From positions 1 through 26,901 of the IMG/VR virus record IMGVR_UViG_3300011114_001026: 26,901 nt of DNA, one strand, 5' to 3'. The translations under genes were made by a program, and so were the position numbers. Source of the stretch: a virus. How positions within the stretch are numbered: position 1 is the stretch's first letter; each line of letters starts with the position of its first letter. Positions 1 through 5,858 of the stretch are shown here, piece by piece. The notes beneath the pieces were generated by a model. The model did no database searches. It saw nothing but the letters and a program-made list of their open reading frames with translations, and was not told the origin of the DNA.

Positions 1-115
1 ATAATAAGAAAGCGTCACATAATCCCGCGTCTTTTCAAGAAAATAATAAGAAAGCGTCACATAATCCCGCGTCTTTTCAAGAAAATAATAAGAAAGCGTC
101 ACATAATCCCGCGTC
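1..115. repeat. 42-bp tandem repeat, 2.7 copies
   Basis: The units are 1-42, 43-84 and 85-115, identical over the compared bases; the third stops matching after base 115. The period is exactly 14 codons, so the repeat is in frame with the coding region it lies in. More copies may lie left of the window edge. Confidence 0.95.
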
Positions 116-728
116 ATCTAGACATTCTCCTAGTGAGAGTGAAGTCGAAAAAATTGGCGGAAGCGGCGGCATAAGAATAGAGAATATATATAATAAAACA
201 ACAACAACAAAGAACACATGTAGCCAACCTCAGGATAGCGAAAATGTTGTTGTTTCTTTTTCAAATAAGAATTTTTCAAATGAAAATGAAGAATTTATTT
301 ATCCTGACCTGCATAAATTAAATCTTGCACATTCGCTGAAAGTAAAACTATCCAAAAAATATTCGAAAGAAGACATTCGAAGAGCAGTCATCAGGACTCT
401 CGATTGGACAACTCGGCTCTGTGACACAAAAGCAATTCTGACTGTCCTTAGTCGAATGCATACGTGGGTTGACAACATTAGAAAAGAAGAAATAGAAGAA
501 AACAATAAAATAAAATTAAAAAATCTTCAACATTTAGATGGAATTTATATTGCAAATACGAGTATAGTGGTTGGGTATAATTACATTGAGTTCATTTCAG
601 GGTCAAAATGTAAAGTCTTTTATATAAAAGACAGAGAATTTGAAAGTAAATTCAGTGAAGAATATCGTAGATTAAATGAATTAGAAAAATTATATAATAT
701 GAACACACAAATAAAAATGGCTTCATGA
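1..728 (+). CDS. Repeat-containing, replication-associated-like protein, C-terminal part (5' partial)
   Basis: The frame is open from the window edge (first full codon at base 3) to the TGA at 726-728, giving 241 visible residues; the true start lies upstream. A shorter reading from the ATG at 456 would discard 151 residues of good coding sequence. It opens with three tandem copies of a 14-residue unit (NKKASHNPASFQEN, the third incomplete), then a Ser/Gly/Asn/Thr-rich linker, then a folded-looking charged domain from about residue 98, with a helical stretch containing KKYSKEDIRRAV. Phage and plasmid replication initiators often have a flexible linker followed by a helical C-terminal domain, and the next gene encodes a winged-helix-like protein, so a replication role is inferred. 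No catalytic motif is visible and the family is not recognised. The stop overlaps the next start in ATGA. Confidence 0.75.
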   Translation, partial: NKKASHNPASFQENNKKASHNPASFQENNKKASHNPASSRHSPSESEVEKIGGSGGIRIENIYNKTTTTKNTCSQPQDSENVVVSFSNKNFSNENEEFIYPDLHKLNLAHSLKVKLSKKYSKEDIRRAVIRTLDWTTRLCDTKAILTVLSRMHTWVDNIRKEEIEENNKIKLKNLQHLDGIYIANTSIVVGYNYIEFISGSKCKVFYIKDREFESKFSEEYRRLNELEKLYNMNTQIKMAS

Positions 729-1051
729 ATAAAAAACATAAAAACACTCCAAGCGAAAATGCTCCAAAAAAATTTCATCTCGACACAGAACCAGTCAGTT
801 ATGAAATAGATGATTTAGAGATGCATAGATTATATAATTTCGAATTGGAGGAGATAAAGGGATATTTTTTAGTTCTTACGATGAAATGCGATGAAGATGG
901 AATTAAAGAAGATGATAAGTTTATTGCTAATATTTTCGGAGTGTCGGAAGAGAAAATCCACCAATGGAATAGATATCTTAAGAGAGACGGAAAGATTAGC
1001 ATTACTTTTAATGGAACACAAAGAATCATTCGAGTTTTGGATGAGGACTGA
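725..1051 (+). CDS. Small winged-helix-like protein, possible replication or regulatory DNA-binding protein
   Basis: This 108-residue protein starts in the ATGA overlap with the previous gene, so its translation is probably coupled. After a polar Lys/Asn-rich N-terminus, residues about 45-100 read as a helix, a turn, a probable recognition helix (around FIANIFGVSEEKIHQW) and a short beta hairpin (GKISITFNGTQRIIRV). This is the layout of the winged-helix domains found at the N-termini of DnaD-like and other phage replication initiators. It may work with the preceding protein, the two together making up the domains often fused in one initiator. The fold call rests on the visible pattern only. 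Confidence 0.75.
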   Translation: MNKKHKNTPSENAPKKFHLDTEPVSYEIDDLEMHRLYNFELEEIKGYFLVLTMKCDEDGIKEDDKFIANIFGVSEEKIHQWNRYLKRDGKISITFNGTQRIIRVLDED

Positions 1052-1132
1052 AGAGCGCAAATAAACCAACACAGGATCGCACATCAAATGTCTGTCTGTG
1101 TGATTTTACATAATCAATCTAAAAACATAAGG

Positions 1133-1142
1133 AAGGCGCCTT
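1133..1142. promoter_or_regulatory. 10-bp perfect palindrome over the ribosome-binding site
   Basis: AAGGCGCCTT is fully self-complementary and overlaps the Shine-Dalgarno region (AGGAAGG) of the gene starting at 1146. It is GC-rich against an AT-rich background. It could be an operator or chance; no second copy was found. Confidence 0.3.
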
Positions 1143-1145
1143 AAA

Positions 1146-1550
1146 ATGCAGAATAACACATATAGCGTAGAGATCATCGATTATTACCCTGAAAATCTTG
1201 ATAAAAAAGAGCTTTTTTTTAAAGGAACGATGAAAATATTTATACCAGAACTTGGAATAGAACTCCTGAACATCAACGTATATCAATTCGAAAAAGGTGA
1301 TTATAGATTTAATTTTCATTACTTTAAAGGATTCCATCATGAAACAAAAAAAGTTGTTCGGTATCCATTGCTTTCTTTTAGAGATAAAAATTCTGCAAGA
1401 CAAATTTTCAAGACACTCAATAAAGAAGGCGTTAAATTTATGGAAAAATATATGAAAGAACCAATTGGAAAAAAATTACCACCTAATTCTGGTGAATGGA
1501 TTACTCTTCCTTCTTTAAAATCTAGAAATAAATCACGGTTTGCAAAATGA
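1146..1550 (+). CDS. Hypothetical phage protein, 134 residues
   Basis: The start is fixed by an AGGAAGG ribosome-binding site a few bases upstream. The protein is a soluble alpha/beta-looking chain with Lys- and aromatic-rich strands in the first 80 residues, a helix (NSARQIFKTLNKEGVKFM) and a basic tail. The pattern of a short strand, a long hairpin and a C-terminal helix is loosely like the SpoVG fold, but identity is far too low to claim it. It lies between a DNA-binding-type protein and a nuclease and overlaps the nuclease start by ATGA, so a role in DNA metabolism is inferred from context alone. Confidence 0.7.
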   Translation: MQNNTYSVEIIDYYPENLDKKELFFKGTMKIFIPELGIELLNINVYQFEKGDYRFNFHYFKGFHHETKKVVRYPLLSFRDKNSARQIFKTLNKEGVKFMEKYMKEPIGKKLPPNSGEWITLPSLKSRNKSRFAK

Positions 1551-1936
1551 AAAAATCCACTGCTGAATGGAGGGTAATAGGGGGTCAGAAAAAGTATTTT
1601 CGATCCATATGGGAAGCAAACTATGCAAGGTATTTAGAGTGGATGAAAGAAAGAGGGGAAATATTGGAATGGCAACACGAACCAAAAACATTTTGGTTCG
1701 AAGACATAAAAAGAGGAGTGAGATCTTATAAGCCTGATTTTTATGTATATCCAGGAGATGGATCATCTCAATTTTGGATAGAAGTTAAGGGGTTTTATGA
1801 TTCTAAAAGCTTAACAAAAATTAAAAGAATGAAAAAATATTACCCTAATGAAAAATTAATTTTAATAGATGCTTCGTGGTTTGAAAAGAATAACAAGAAG
1901 ATGTCAATTATTATAAGAGGGTGGGAACATGGATGA
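1547..1936 (+). CDS. PD-(D/E)XK-type endonuclease, DUF1064-like
   Basis: This 129-residue protein has the layout of the DUF1064 phage family and of small PD-(D/E)XK nucleases. An N-terminal helix carries E23 (SIWEANYARYLEW), a Trp-rich strand region follows, then P63-D64 (SYKPDF) and the E79-V80-K81 triad (WIEVKG). D64, E79 and K81 would bind metal and cut the phosphodiester bond; E23 matches the extra glutamate often seen in resolvase-like members. The family fits processing of branched or recombining phage DNA, consistent with the ERF annealing protein downstream. Length is normal for the family. The start overlaps the previous stop by ATGA. The nuclease call is firm at motif level; the substrate is inferred. 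Confidence 0.85.
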   Translation: MKKSTAEWRVIGGQKKYFRSIWEANYARYLEWMKERGEILEWQHEPKTFWFEDIKRGVRSYKPDFYVYPGDGSSQFWIEVKGFYDSKSLTKIKRMKKYYPNEKLILIDASWFEKNNKKMSIIIRGWEHG

Positions 1937-2032
1937 TTCCTTGCCTAAAATGACTTCGATGTATTTTTGTGTTTGATTAAATAGACTTAATCTGGCATGT
2001 TTATGTTTTTACGAAAACATGGAGACATAAAT

Positions 2033-2209
2033 ATGTTTAGCTACTTACACGATATTTATCTCGAGGAGGATATAGATGAAGATCATTTATATGAGATTGA
2101 AAAAAAAGATAGACAAGATGCTGAGATCAATGAAGATGATGAAATTCGCGATTGCAAATGCTCTAATTGCATGGATTGTTTTGGCATGAGTTGGAGTGAT
2201 TTTTTTTAA
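2033..2209 (+). CDS. Small acidic protein with a Cys cluster
   Basis: The chosen ATG at 2033 has GGAG at 2021-2024, eight bases upstream; an in-frame ATG at 1997 has no such site. The 58-residue product is very acidic in its first 40 residues and then carries C41, C43, C46 and C49 (CKCSNCMDC), which could bind one zinc or an iron-sulfur group. Arms CATGTTT (1996-2002) and AAACATG (2015-2021) can pair just upstream and reach the first G of the ribosome-binding site. Function is not recognised; acidic phage proteins of this size are sometimes inhibitors of host DNA-binding proteins, which is speculation here. Confidence 0.65.
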   Translation: MFSYLHDIYLEEDIDEDHLYEIEKKDRQDAEINEDDEIRDCKCSNCMDCFGMSWSDFF

Positions 2210-2249
2210 TAAAAAAAATAAAGAACGTTATCTAAAAAAAGGTTGAAAA

Positions 2250-2510
2250 ATGAAAGCTTTTGATGCCAAACCGAGCGTAATCGGATGTGTAGACTATTAC
2301 GATGATTATGGTGTGAAGTGGAGAAGATCTGATCACATCAGTTTTTCTTATTCAAAATACGACGTATTTGCTTCGTGTCATTTCTACAGGATGAATGAGT
2401 CTGTCGATTTGTTTGACTATGTCGGACATATTATGTCTTGTGCTATAGATGATAGAGATATTCATAATGAATTTTTGGAAAAACAAATTGGGGAATCAAA
2501 ATATGCATAG
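2250..2510 (+). CDS. Hypothetical protein, 86 residues
   Basis: This is a soluble protein rich in Asp, Tyr and Ser, with a motif-like opening (VIGCVDYYDDYGVKW) and a hydrophobic helix near the C-terminus (LFDYVGHIMSCAI). It has a modest AGG site before the ATG and overlaps the following ERF gene by eight bases, so it belongs to the recombination operon. No family is recognised. Confidence 0.65.
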   Translation: MKAFDAKPSVIGCVDYYDDYGVKWRRSDHISFSYSKYDVFASCHFYRMNESVDLFDYVGHIMSCAIDDRDIHNEFLEKQIGESKYA

Positions 2511-3162
2511 CGAACAAATTAACGAAATATCATTAGCTCTTTCAAAAGCGCAAGGGGAAATGCATTCAGCATTTTTTGATAAAGTGAATCCTCATTTCAA
2601 ATCAAAATATGCAAGTTTAGATGCGATTTGGGAGGCTTGCAGAGAGCCTCTTTCAAAAAATCAACTTTCTGTTGTTCAACTTCCTGTTTCAGAAGGTGGA
2701 TTTTTATTTCTCGATACTATTTTGTCTCATTCTTCGGGTCAATGGTTTAAGTCTCGAGTTCCCATATTGACCGGAGATAAAATGACGATTCAAGCATTGG
2801 GAAGTGCAATGACATATATGAAGCGATATAGCCTAAGTGCGATTGTAGGAATTTCTTCTAGAGAGGATGATGACGGGGAGGGAGCTGAATTTAGAATAAA
2901 GCATTCACAAATTAACGGAATGGCTATGAAAAATAATATCACTAGCGAAGTTATCCCATGTAAAGATTTCGATAAACTTTGCGAAGAAAACGGAATTGTA
3001 TTGGATAGTGAAAAAATGAGATATGTTGATCACTGCGCAAAAAAATCGAATCAAAATAAGATAACCATTATAAATCGAGCCCTTCGGGAAATAGATAAAT
3101 TTAACAAATCTTTTAGCTGTTGGGCATCTGAAAATATGGCTGAAGAATATGCGTCAGTTTAA
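2503..3162 (+). CDS. erf: ERF-family single-strand DNA annealing protein
   Basis: Residues 4-120 match the ERF superfamily: an N-terminal helix (EINE/SLALSKAQG-like), the NPHFKSKYASLDAI segment, a strand pair (LSVVQLPV), and the diagnostic GSAMTYMKRYSLSAIVGI segment at residues 100-117 followed by an acidic patch. ERF proteins form rings that anneal complementary single strands in phage recombination, often to circularise or concatenate genomes. The ATG at 2503 is preferred because GGGGA sits at 2490-2494; a longer reading from 2449 runs inside the previous gene and adds 18 residues outside the family. The C-terminal 100 residues are divergent, as is usual for ERF. The PD-(D/E)XK nuclease upstream is a plausible partner. 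Confidence 0.9.
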   Translation: MHSEQINEISLALSKAQGEMHSAFFDKVNPHFKSKYASLDAIWEACREPLSKNQLSVVQLPVSEGGFLFLDTILSHSSGQWFKSRVPILTGDKMTIQALGSAMTYMKRYSLSAIVGISSREDDDGEGAEFRIKHSQINGMAMKNNITSEVIPCKDFDKLCEENGIVLDSEKMRYVDHCAKKSNQNKITIINRALREIDKFNKSFSCWASENMAEEYASV

Positions 3163-3269
3163 AAAAGCACGTAGACGTATACACACAAAAATATAAATAC
3201 AAAAAAAATCAAGAAGCGATGTTCTGAGATTATATTTACGATAAATTCTTTAAGTTCATCTGGAATCAT
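3159..3269 (-). CDS. Possible 36-residue single-pass membrane peptide
   Basis: The minus-strand frame reads MIPDELKEFIVNIISEHR, then a 17-18-residue aromatic/aliphatic membrane segment, and ends at a stop that overlaps the ERF stop codon head-on. This gives it a soluble acidic head and one transmembrane helix, as in small phage membrane proteins. The ribosome-binding site is weak (AAGA only), the frame is AT-rich, and it is short, so it could be accidental. Confidence 0.3.
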   Translation of the reverse strand: MIPDELKEFIVNIISEHRFLIFFVFIFLCVYVYVLF

Positions 3270-3421
3270 TAAAAAATCTTTTTTGCAATTAAAATTTATT
3301 GTAGGATAAAAAAAAATGACAATCGAACGGGATTGTCATTTTCTGCACTACATAAAAAACTTCCTAAAACAACAAGCTTTTTTAAAGTAAACATCTTTAA
3401 TTTAATTGGCAATAAGTTTTT
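3163..3421. other. Non-coding boundary between early and late genes
   Basis: A 259-base AT-rich gap. It contains the terminator hairpin at 3313-3342 and, on the other strand, the doubtful membrane peptide. No convincing -35/-10 pair for the terminase operon was found. Confidence 0.7.
3313..3342. terminator. Bidirectional-type rho-independent terminator
   Basis: Arms AAAATGACAATC (3313-3324) and GATTGTCATTTT (3331-3342) pair perfectly over 12 bp around a six-base loop. The run of A before the left arm (3308-3316) becomes a U tract for minus-strand transcripts, the stronger direction; plus-strand transcripts end in the four T of the right arm. It would isolate the early block from the terminase genes. 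Confidence 0.75.
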
Positions 3422-3913
3422 ATGGAAAAAAAATCACCTTCAAAGGAAATACCTTCAAAGGAAATACCTAAAAAGAAAAATAAACCAGGAAGAAAACCAA
3501 AGGTTATTGATTGGGAAATGGTAGATAAGCTTTTAGTTATGGGATGTAATGCAAGGGAAATAGCGGGAAATTTTGATTTAACAGATGAAAGATTTTGTGA
3601 AAGGTTTTATGAACATCATAAAGTCTTTATAACCGAATATTCTGCCAAAAAGAGAAGCATGGGTCATTCTATATTGCGTGCTAAGCAATTCCAAAGGGCA
3701 ATAAATGGAAATACTCAATTACTAATATTCCTAGGTAAGAATGTGTTGGGTCAATCAGAAAATCCAAGAAACGAAGAAGTTCCTCTTGACAGTGTTCTAG
3801 ACAGTGAAAATGAAAACATGGAACTTAAGGCAAAATTGGCGAAATCTGAATTAATAACACAAAAGTTATTAGAAAAACTGGGGATTAATTTAGAAGATGT
3901 TGACAAGCCCTAA
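3422..3913 (+). CDS. Terminase small subunit-like protein
   Basis: This 163-residue protein lies directly before the large terminase, the usual place for the DNA-recognition subunit. A very basic N-terminus (residues 1-28) holds a repeated PSKEI unit and a PGRKPK segment like an AT-hook. Residues about 29-60 form a helix-turn-helix (LLVMGCNAREIAGNFDLTDERF), followed by a helical oligomerisation-like region (HSILRAKQFQRAINGNTQLLIFLGKNVLG) typical of phage small terminases, and an acidic C-terminal helix. Small subunits bind the packaging site and regulate the large subunit. No strong ribosome-binding site precedes the ATG. The 3' end overlaps the large subunit by 17 bases. Confidence 0.8.
   Translation: MEKKSPSKEIPSKEIPKKKNKPGRKPKVIDWEMVDKLLVMGCNAREIAGNFDLTDERFCERFYEHHKVFITEYSAKKRSMGHSILRAKQFQRAINGNTQLLIFLGKNVLGQSENPRNEEVPLDSVLDSENENMELKAKLAKSELITQKLLEKLGINLEDVDKP
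3437..3466. repeat. 15-bp direct tandem repeat in the small terminase gene
   Basis: CCTTCAAAGGAAATA occurs at 3437-3451 and again at 3452-3466, encoding two PSKEI units in the basic N-terminal tail. A product of slippage. Confidence 0.9.
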
Positions 3914-5174
3914 ACAAGACATGAGTTATCTTGATTCAACTCATCGATTCAATATCTGGGTCGGTGCAGTTAGATCTGGAAAGACTTTTAGCAGCATTAG
4001 AAAATTCTTGAATAGATTGAAGTATGGTGTTCCCGGTGATGCAATGATCATCGGAGTTAATCGAGGATCTATTCATCGAAATATACTTACCACCATGTAT
4101 AAGATGCTTGGATTTCCTTGCCCGTCTCCGATGTGCAATAAAACAAATCTTTACGGAAGGAATGTTTATTTTGTTGGTGCACCAGATGTTTCTGCTGTTA
4201 CGACAATTCAAGGTTCGACTCTAGCATATGCATACGTAGATGAAGCGACTTGTATTCCTGAACCATTTTGGAAGATGTTAGAAACTCGGTTAAGTGTTCC
4301 TGGTGCTCAATTATTTGCAACAGCAAACCCAGAGGGCCCCAGCCACTTTTTGAAGAAGCAGTATATCGATCGTCCTGAAGTTCATGACATCATTACTTTT
4401 CAATTCACTTTAGATGATAATCCAGTCTTAGATGATAAATATAAGCAAGCTATCAAGTCATCATTTTCTGGAGTATTTTATCAAAGATATATCCTTGGAG
4501 AGTGGGCATTAGCCACAGGAGCTATTTTTGACGGATGGGATGATCTTAATGTATTCGATAAAGACTTTCCATCTCCTAACTTCTATTGTGCTGGTGTAGA
4601 CTATGGAACCGTTAATCCCACATCTTGCCATATTGCTGCAATATCACCCAATCTATGGCCTCAAATTCGCATAGAAAAAGAATATTATTTTGATAGCGCA
4701 GCGCACGGAAGATCTAAGACAGATAGAGAATTAGCAATCGATATTTATGATTTCGTTAAGCATTACTCATTGTCTGCTATATATGTAGATCCAGCAGCAG
4801 CCTCACTCAAACTTGAACTTAGAAATTTAGATTTACCCGTTGTTGATGCAAATAATGATGTGCTATTCGGAATCAAAACGATGGCACAATTCATATCTGG
4901 AAAGAATTTGGTTGTTAGAAAATCATGTAAGAATTTAATCGAACAATGTCAAAGCTACGCATGGGATCCAAAATATGCAGATCGCGGAGAGGATAAGCCT
5001 ATTAAGAAGAATGATCATGCCGTTGATTCTTGCCGATATCTTATCGCAAGTTGTTTCAAATCCGGTCTTCATCAACACCCCGATCATAATTTAACATATG
5101 AGCAATTGAGAATGAAGGTGTATGGCAATGATGATATGTATGCAAATTTTAATTCAGAAATTCAAGGTTATTGA
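3897..5174 (+). CDS. terL: Terminase large subunit (PBSX/XtmB type)
   Basis: A 425-residue ATP-driven packaging motor with nuclease. The ATPase domain shows Walker A GAVRSGKT (23-30), Walker B with catalytic glutamate AYAYVDEA (D115, E116) and the coupling motif TANPEG (142-147). The RNase H-like nuclease has its acidic residues at D235 (AGVDYGT), D298 (IYVDPAA) and D373/D377 (KKNDHAVDSCRY), so both activities look intact. Length is normal for PBSX-type terminases, which tend to accompany headful packaging, though that inference is weak. The ATG at 3897 has GGGGA at 3880-3884; ATG 3921 is an alternative. Terminase and portal are separated by a minus-strand pair of genes, which is unusual. Confidence 0.96.
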   Translation: MLTSPKQDMSYLDSTHRFNIWVGAVRSGKTFSSIRKFLNRLKYGVPGDAMIIGVNRGSIHRNILTTMYKMLGFPCPSPMCNKTNLYGRNVYFVGAPDVSAVTTIQGSTLAYAYVDEATCIPEPFWKMLETRLSVPGAQLFATANPEGPSHFLKKQYIDRPEVHDIITFQFTLDDNPVLDDKYKQAIKSSFSGVFYQRYILGEWALATGAIFDGWDDLNVFDKDFPSPNFYCAGVDYGTVNPTSCHIAAISPNLWPQIRIEKEYYFDSAAHGRSKTDRELAIDIYDFVKHYSLSAIYVDPAAASLKLELRNLDLPVVDANNDVLFGIKTMAQFISGKNLVVRKSCKNLIEQCQSYAWDPKYADRGEDKPIKKNDHAVDSCRYLIASCFKSGLHQHPDHNLTYEQLRMKVYGNDDMYANFNSEIQGY

Positions 5175-5200
5175 AGACGGATCAAATTTCTCTATCAGGG

Positions 5201-5452
5201 TTATTTTTTCATGTTTTTACTTCGTTCTTCAAGGGAATATAATCTGCAATGAAAATCCTTTATCTCTTCCTGAATAGATCTAAGTATGGCATTGGTTTCA
5301 TTTCTAAATTCTCTTATCATTTCGTTGGTCTCGTTTCTATTTTCCATTAAACAAATGTCAAAATGTCTTGCGTCGTTTCGAGATTCCGAACGATTCCAGA
5401 AAAAGCAACTGAACATCCCTGTTATAAATATAGCAAATTGCATCCAATCCAT
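5201..5452 (-). CDS. Small membrane-anchored coiled-coil protein, copy 2
   Basis: An 83-residue protein with a hydrophobic N-terminal segment (about 4-18), then WNRSESRNDARHF and a charged coiled coil ending in EEIKDFHCRLYSLEERSK. It is a clear paralogue of the next upstream minus-strand gene: both share WNRSESR-DAR, RSIQEEI--FH-RL--LEE and the same layout. Its ATG overlaps that gene's stop in TAATG. It carries an additional internal duplication (EFRNETN after MENRNETN). Single-pass proteins of this form occur in phage lysis and superinfection-exclusion systems (spanin-, holin-accessory-like), but no lysis gene is adjacent, so the role is unknown. Confidence 0.75.
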   Translation of the reverse strand: MDWMQFAIFITGMFSCFFWNRSESRNDARHFDICLMENRNETNEMIREFRNETNAILRSIQEEIKDFHCRLYSLEERSKNMKK

Positions 5453-5673
5453 TATTTTTTTACCTTTTCTTCAAGTGCATCGAGACGTAGATGAAAATTT
5501 CTTATTTCTTCTTGTATCGACCGAAGAATAGTATTTGTTTCCTGTCTATTTTCATTTAATTCAATCTGAAGGTATCTGGCGTCTTCTCTTGACTCCGAAC
5601 GATTCCATAAAAATAACGGAAGAATGACACTCATATTCCCTAAAATTAACGATAAAATTGTTTGAAAATCCAT
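5452..5673 (-). CDS. Small membrane-anchored coiled-coil protein, copy 1
   Basis: A 73-residue protein with a hydrophobic N-terminal helix (about 4-22, ILSLILGNMSVILPLFL), the WNRSESREDAR motif, then a coiled coil with ETNTILRSIQEEI. GGAG lies eight bases before the ATG, and a good promoter (TTGCTT, 17 bp, TATAAT) lies upstream at 5726-5698, so it is the lead gene of a two-gene minus-strand unit. It is homologous to the following minus-strand gene, from which it differs mainly by a shorter middle. The small charged domain is probably cytoplasmic or periplasmic, depending on insertion direction, which is not visible. No named family is claimed. Confidence 0.8.
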   Translation of the reverse strand: MDFQTILSLILGNMSVILPLFLWNRSESREDARYLQIELNENRQETNTILRSIQEEIRNFHLRLDALEEKVKK

Positions 5674-5697
5674 TATTTTTTCTCCGATTTGCCATTT

Positions 5698-5726
5698 ATT
5701 ATATCAAAAAAAACCCATGCAAGCAA
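5698..5726 (-). promoter_or_regulatory. Sigma70-type promoter for the minus-strand gene pair
   Basis: Read on the minus strand: TTGCTT (5726-5721), a 17-base spacer, then a perfect TATAAT (5703-5698) preceded by TGA, an extended -10. The ATG follows 25 bases later with a good GGAG site between. Confidence 0.7.
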
Positions 5727-5822
5727 TCCCAATAAATAATTTAAATGTATTTAAATTGACAACTACATTTTTGCGCCCATCACTATGAAATATTTTAAAT
5801 ATTGGTGTAAATAAACTTTAAA

Positions 5823-5833
5823 TTTGATATAAA
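5823..5833 (+). promoter_or_regulatory. Extended -10 promoter for the portal operon
   Basis: TTTGATATAAA contains TGATATAAA, which fits the extended -10 (TGnTATAAT) with one mismatch. No good -35 is spaced correctly (TTGGTG at 5802 is 20 bases away). A TTGACA at 5756-5761 has no fitting -10. The ten bases TTTGATATAA are repeated inverted at 5708-5699 on the other strand. Confidence 0.5.
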
Positions 5834-5858
5834 GAGTTTTTCTTAAAAAAAGGTCTCT

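Noticed and set aside
1-115. CRISPR array
   Set aside because: The units are contiguous with no spacers and are in frame with a protein.
1069-1102. Hairpin ACACAG...CTGTGT between two early genes as terminator
   Set aside because: The stem is broken and short, with no U tract after it.
5756-5761. TTGACA as -35 of a portal promoter
   Set aside because: No -10 at 16-18 bases; the nearest TATGAA is 22 bases away.
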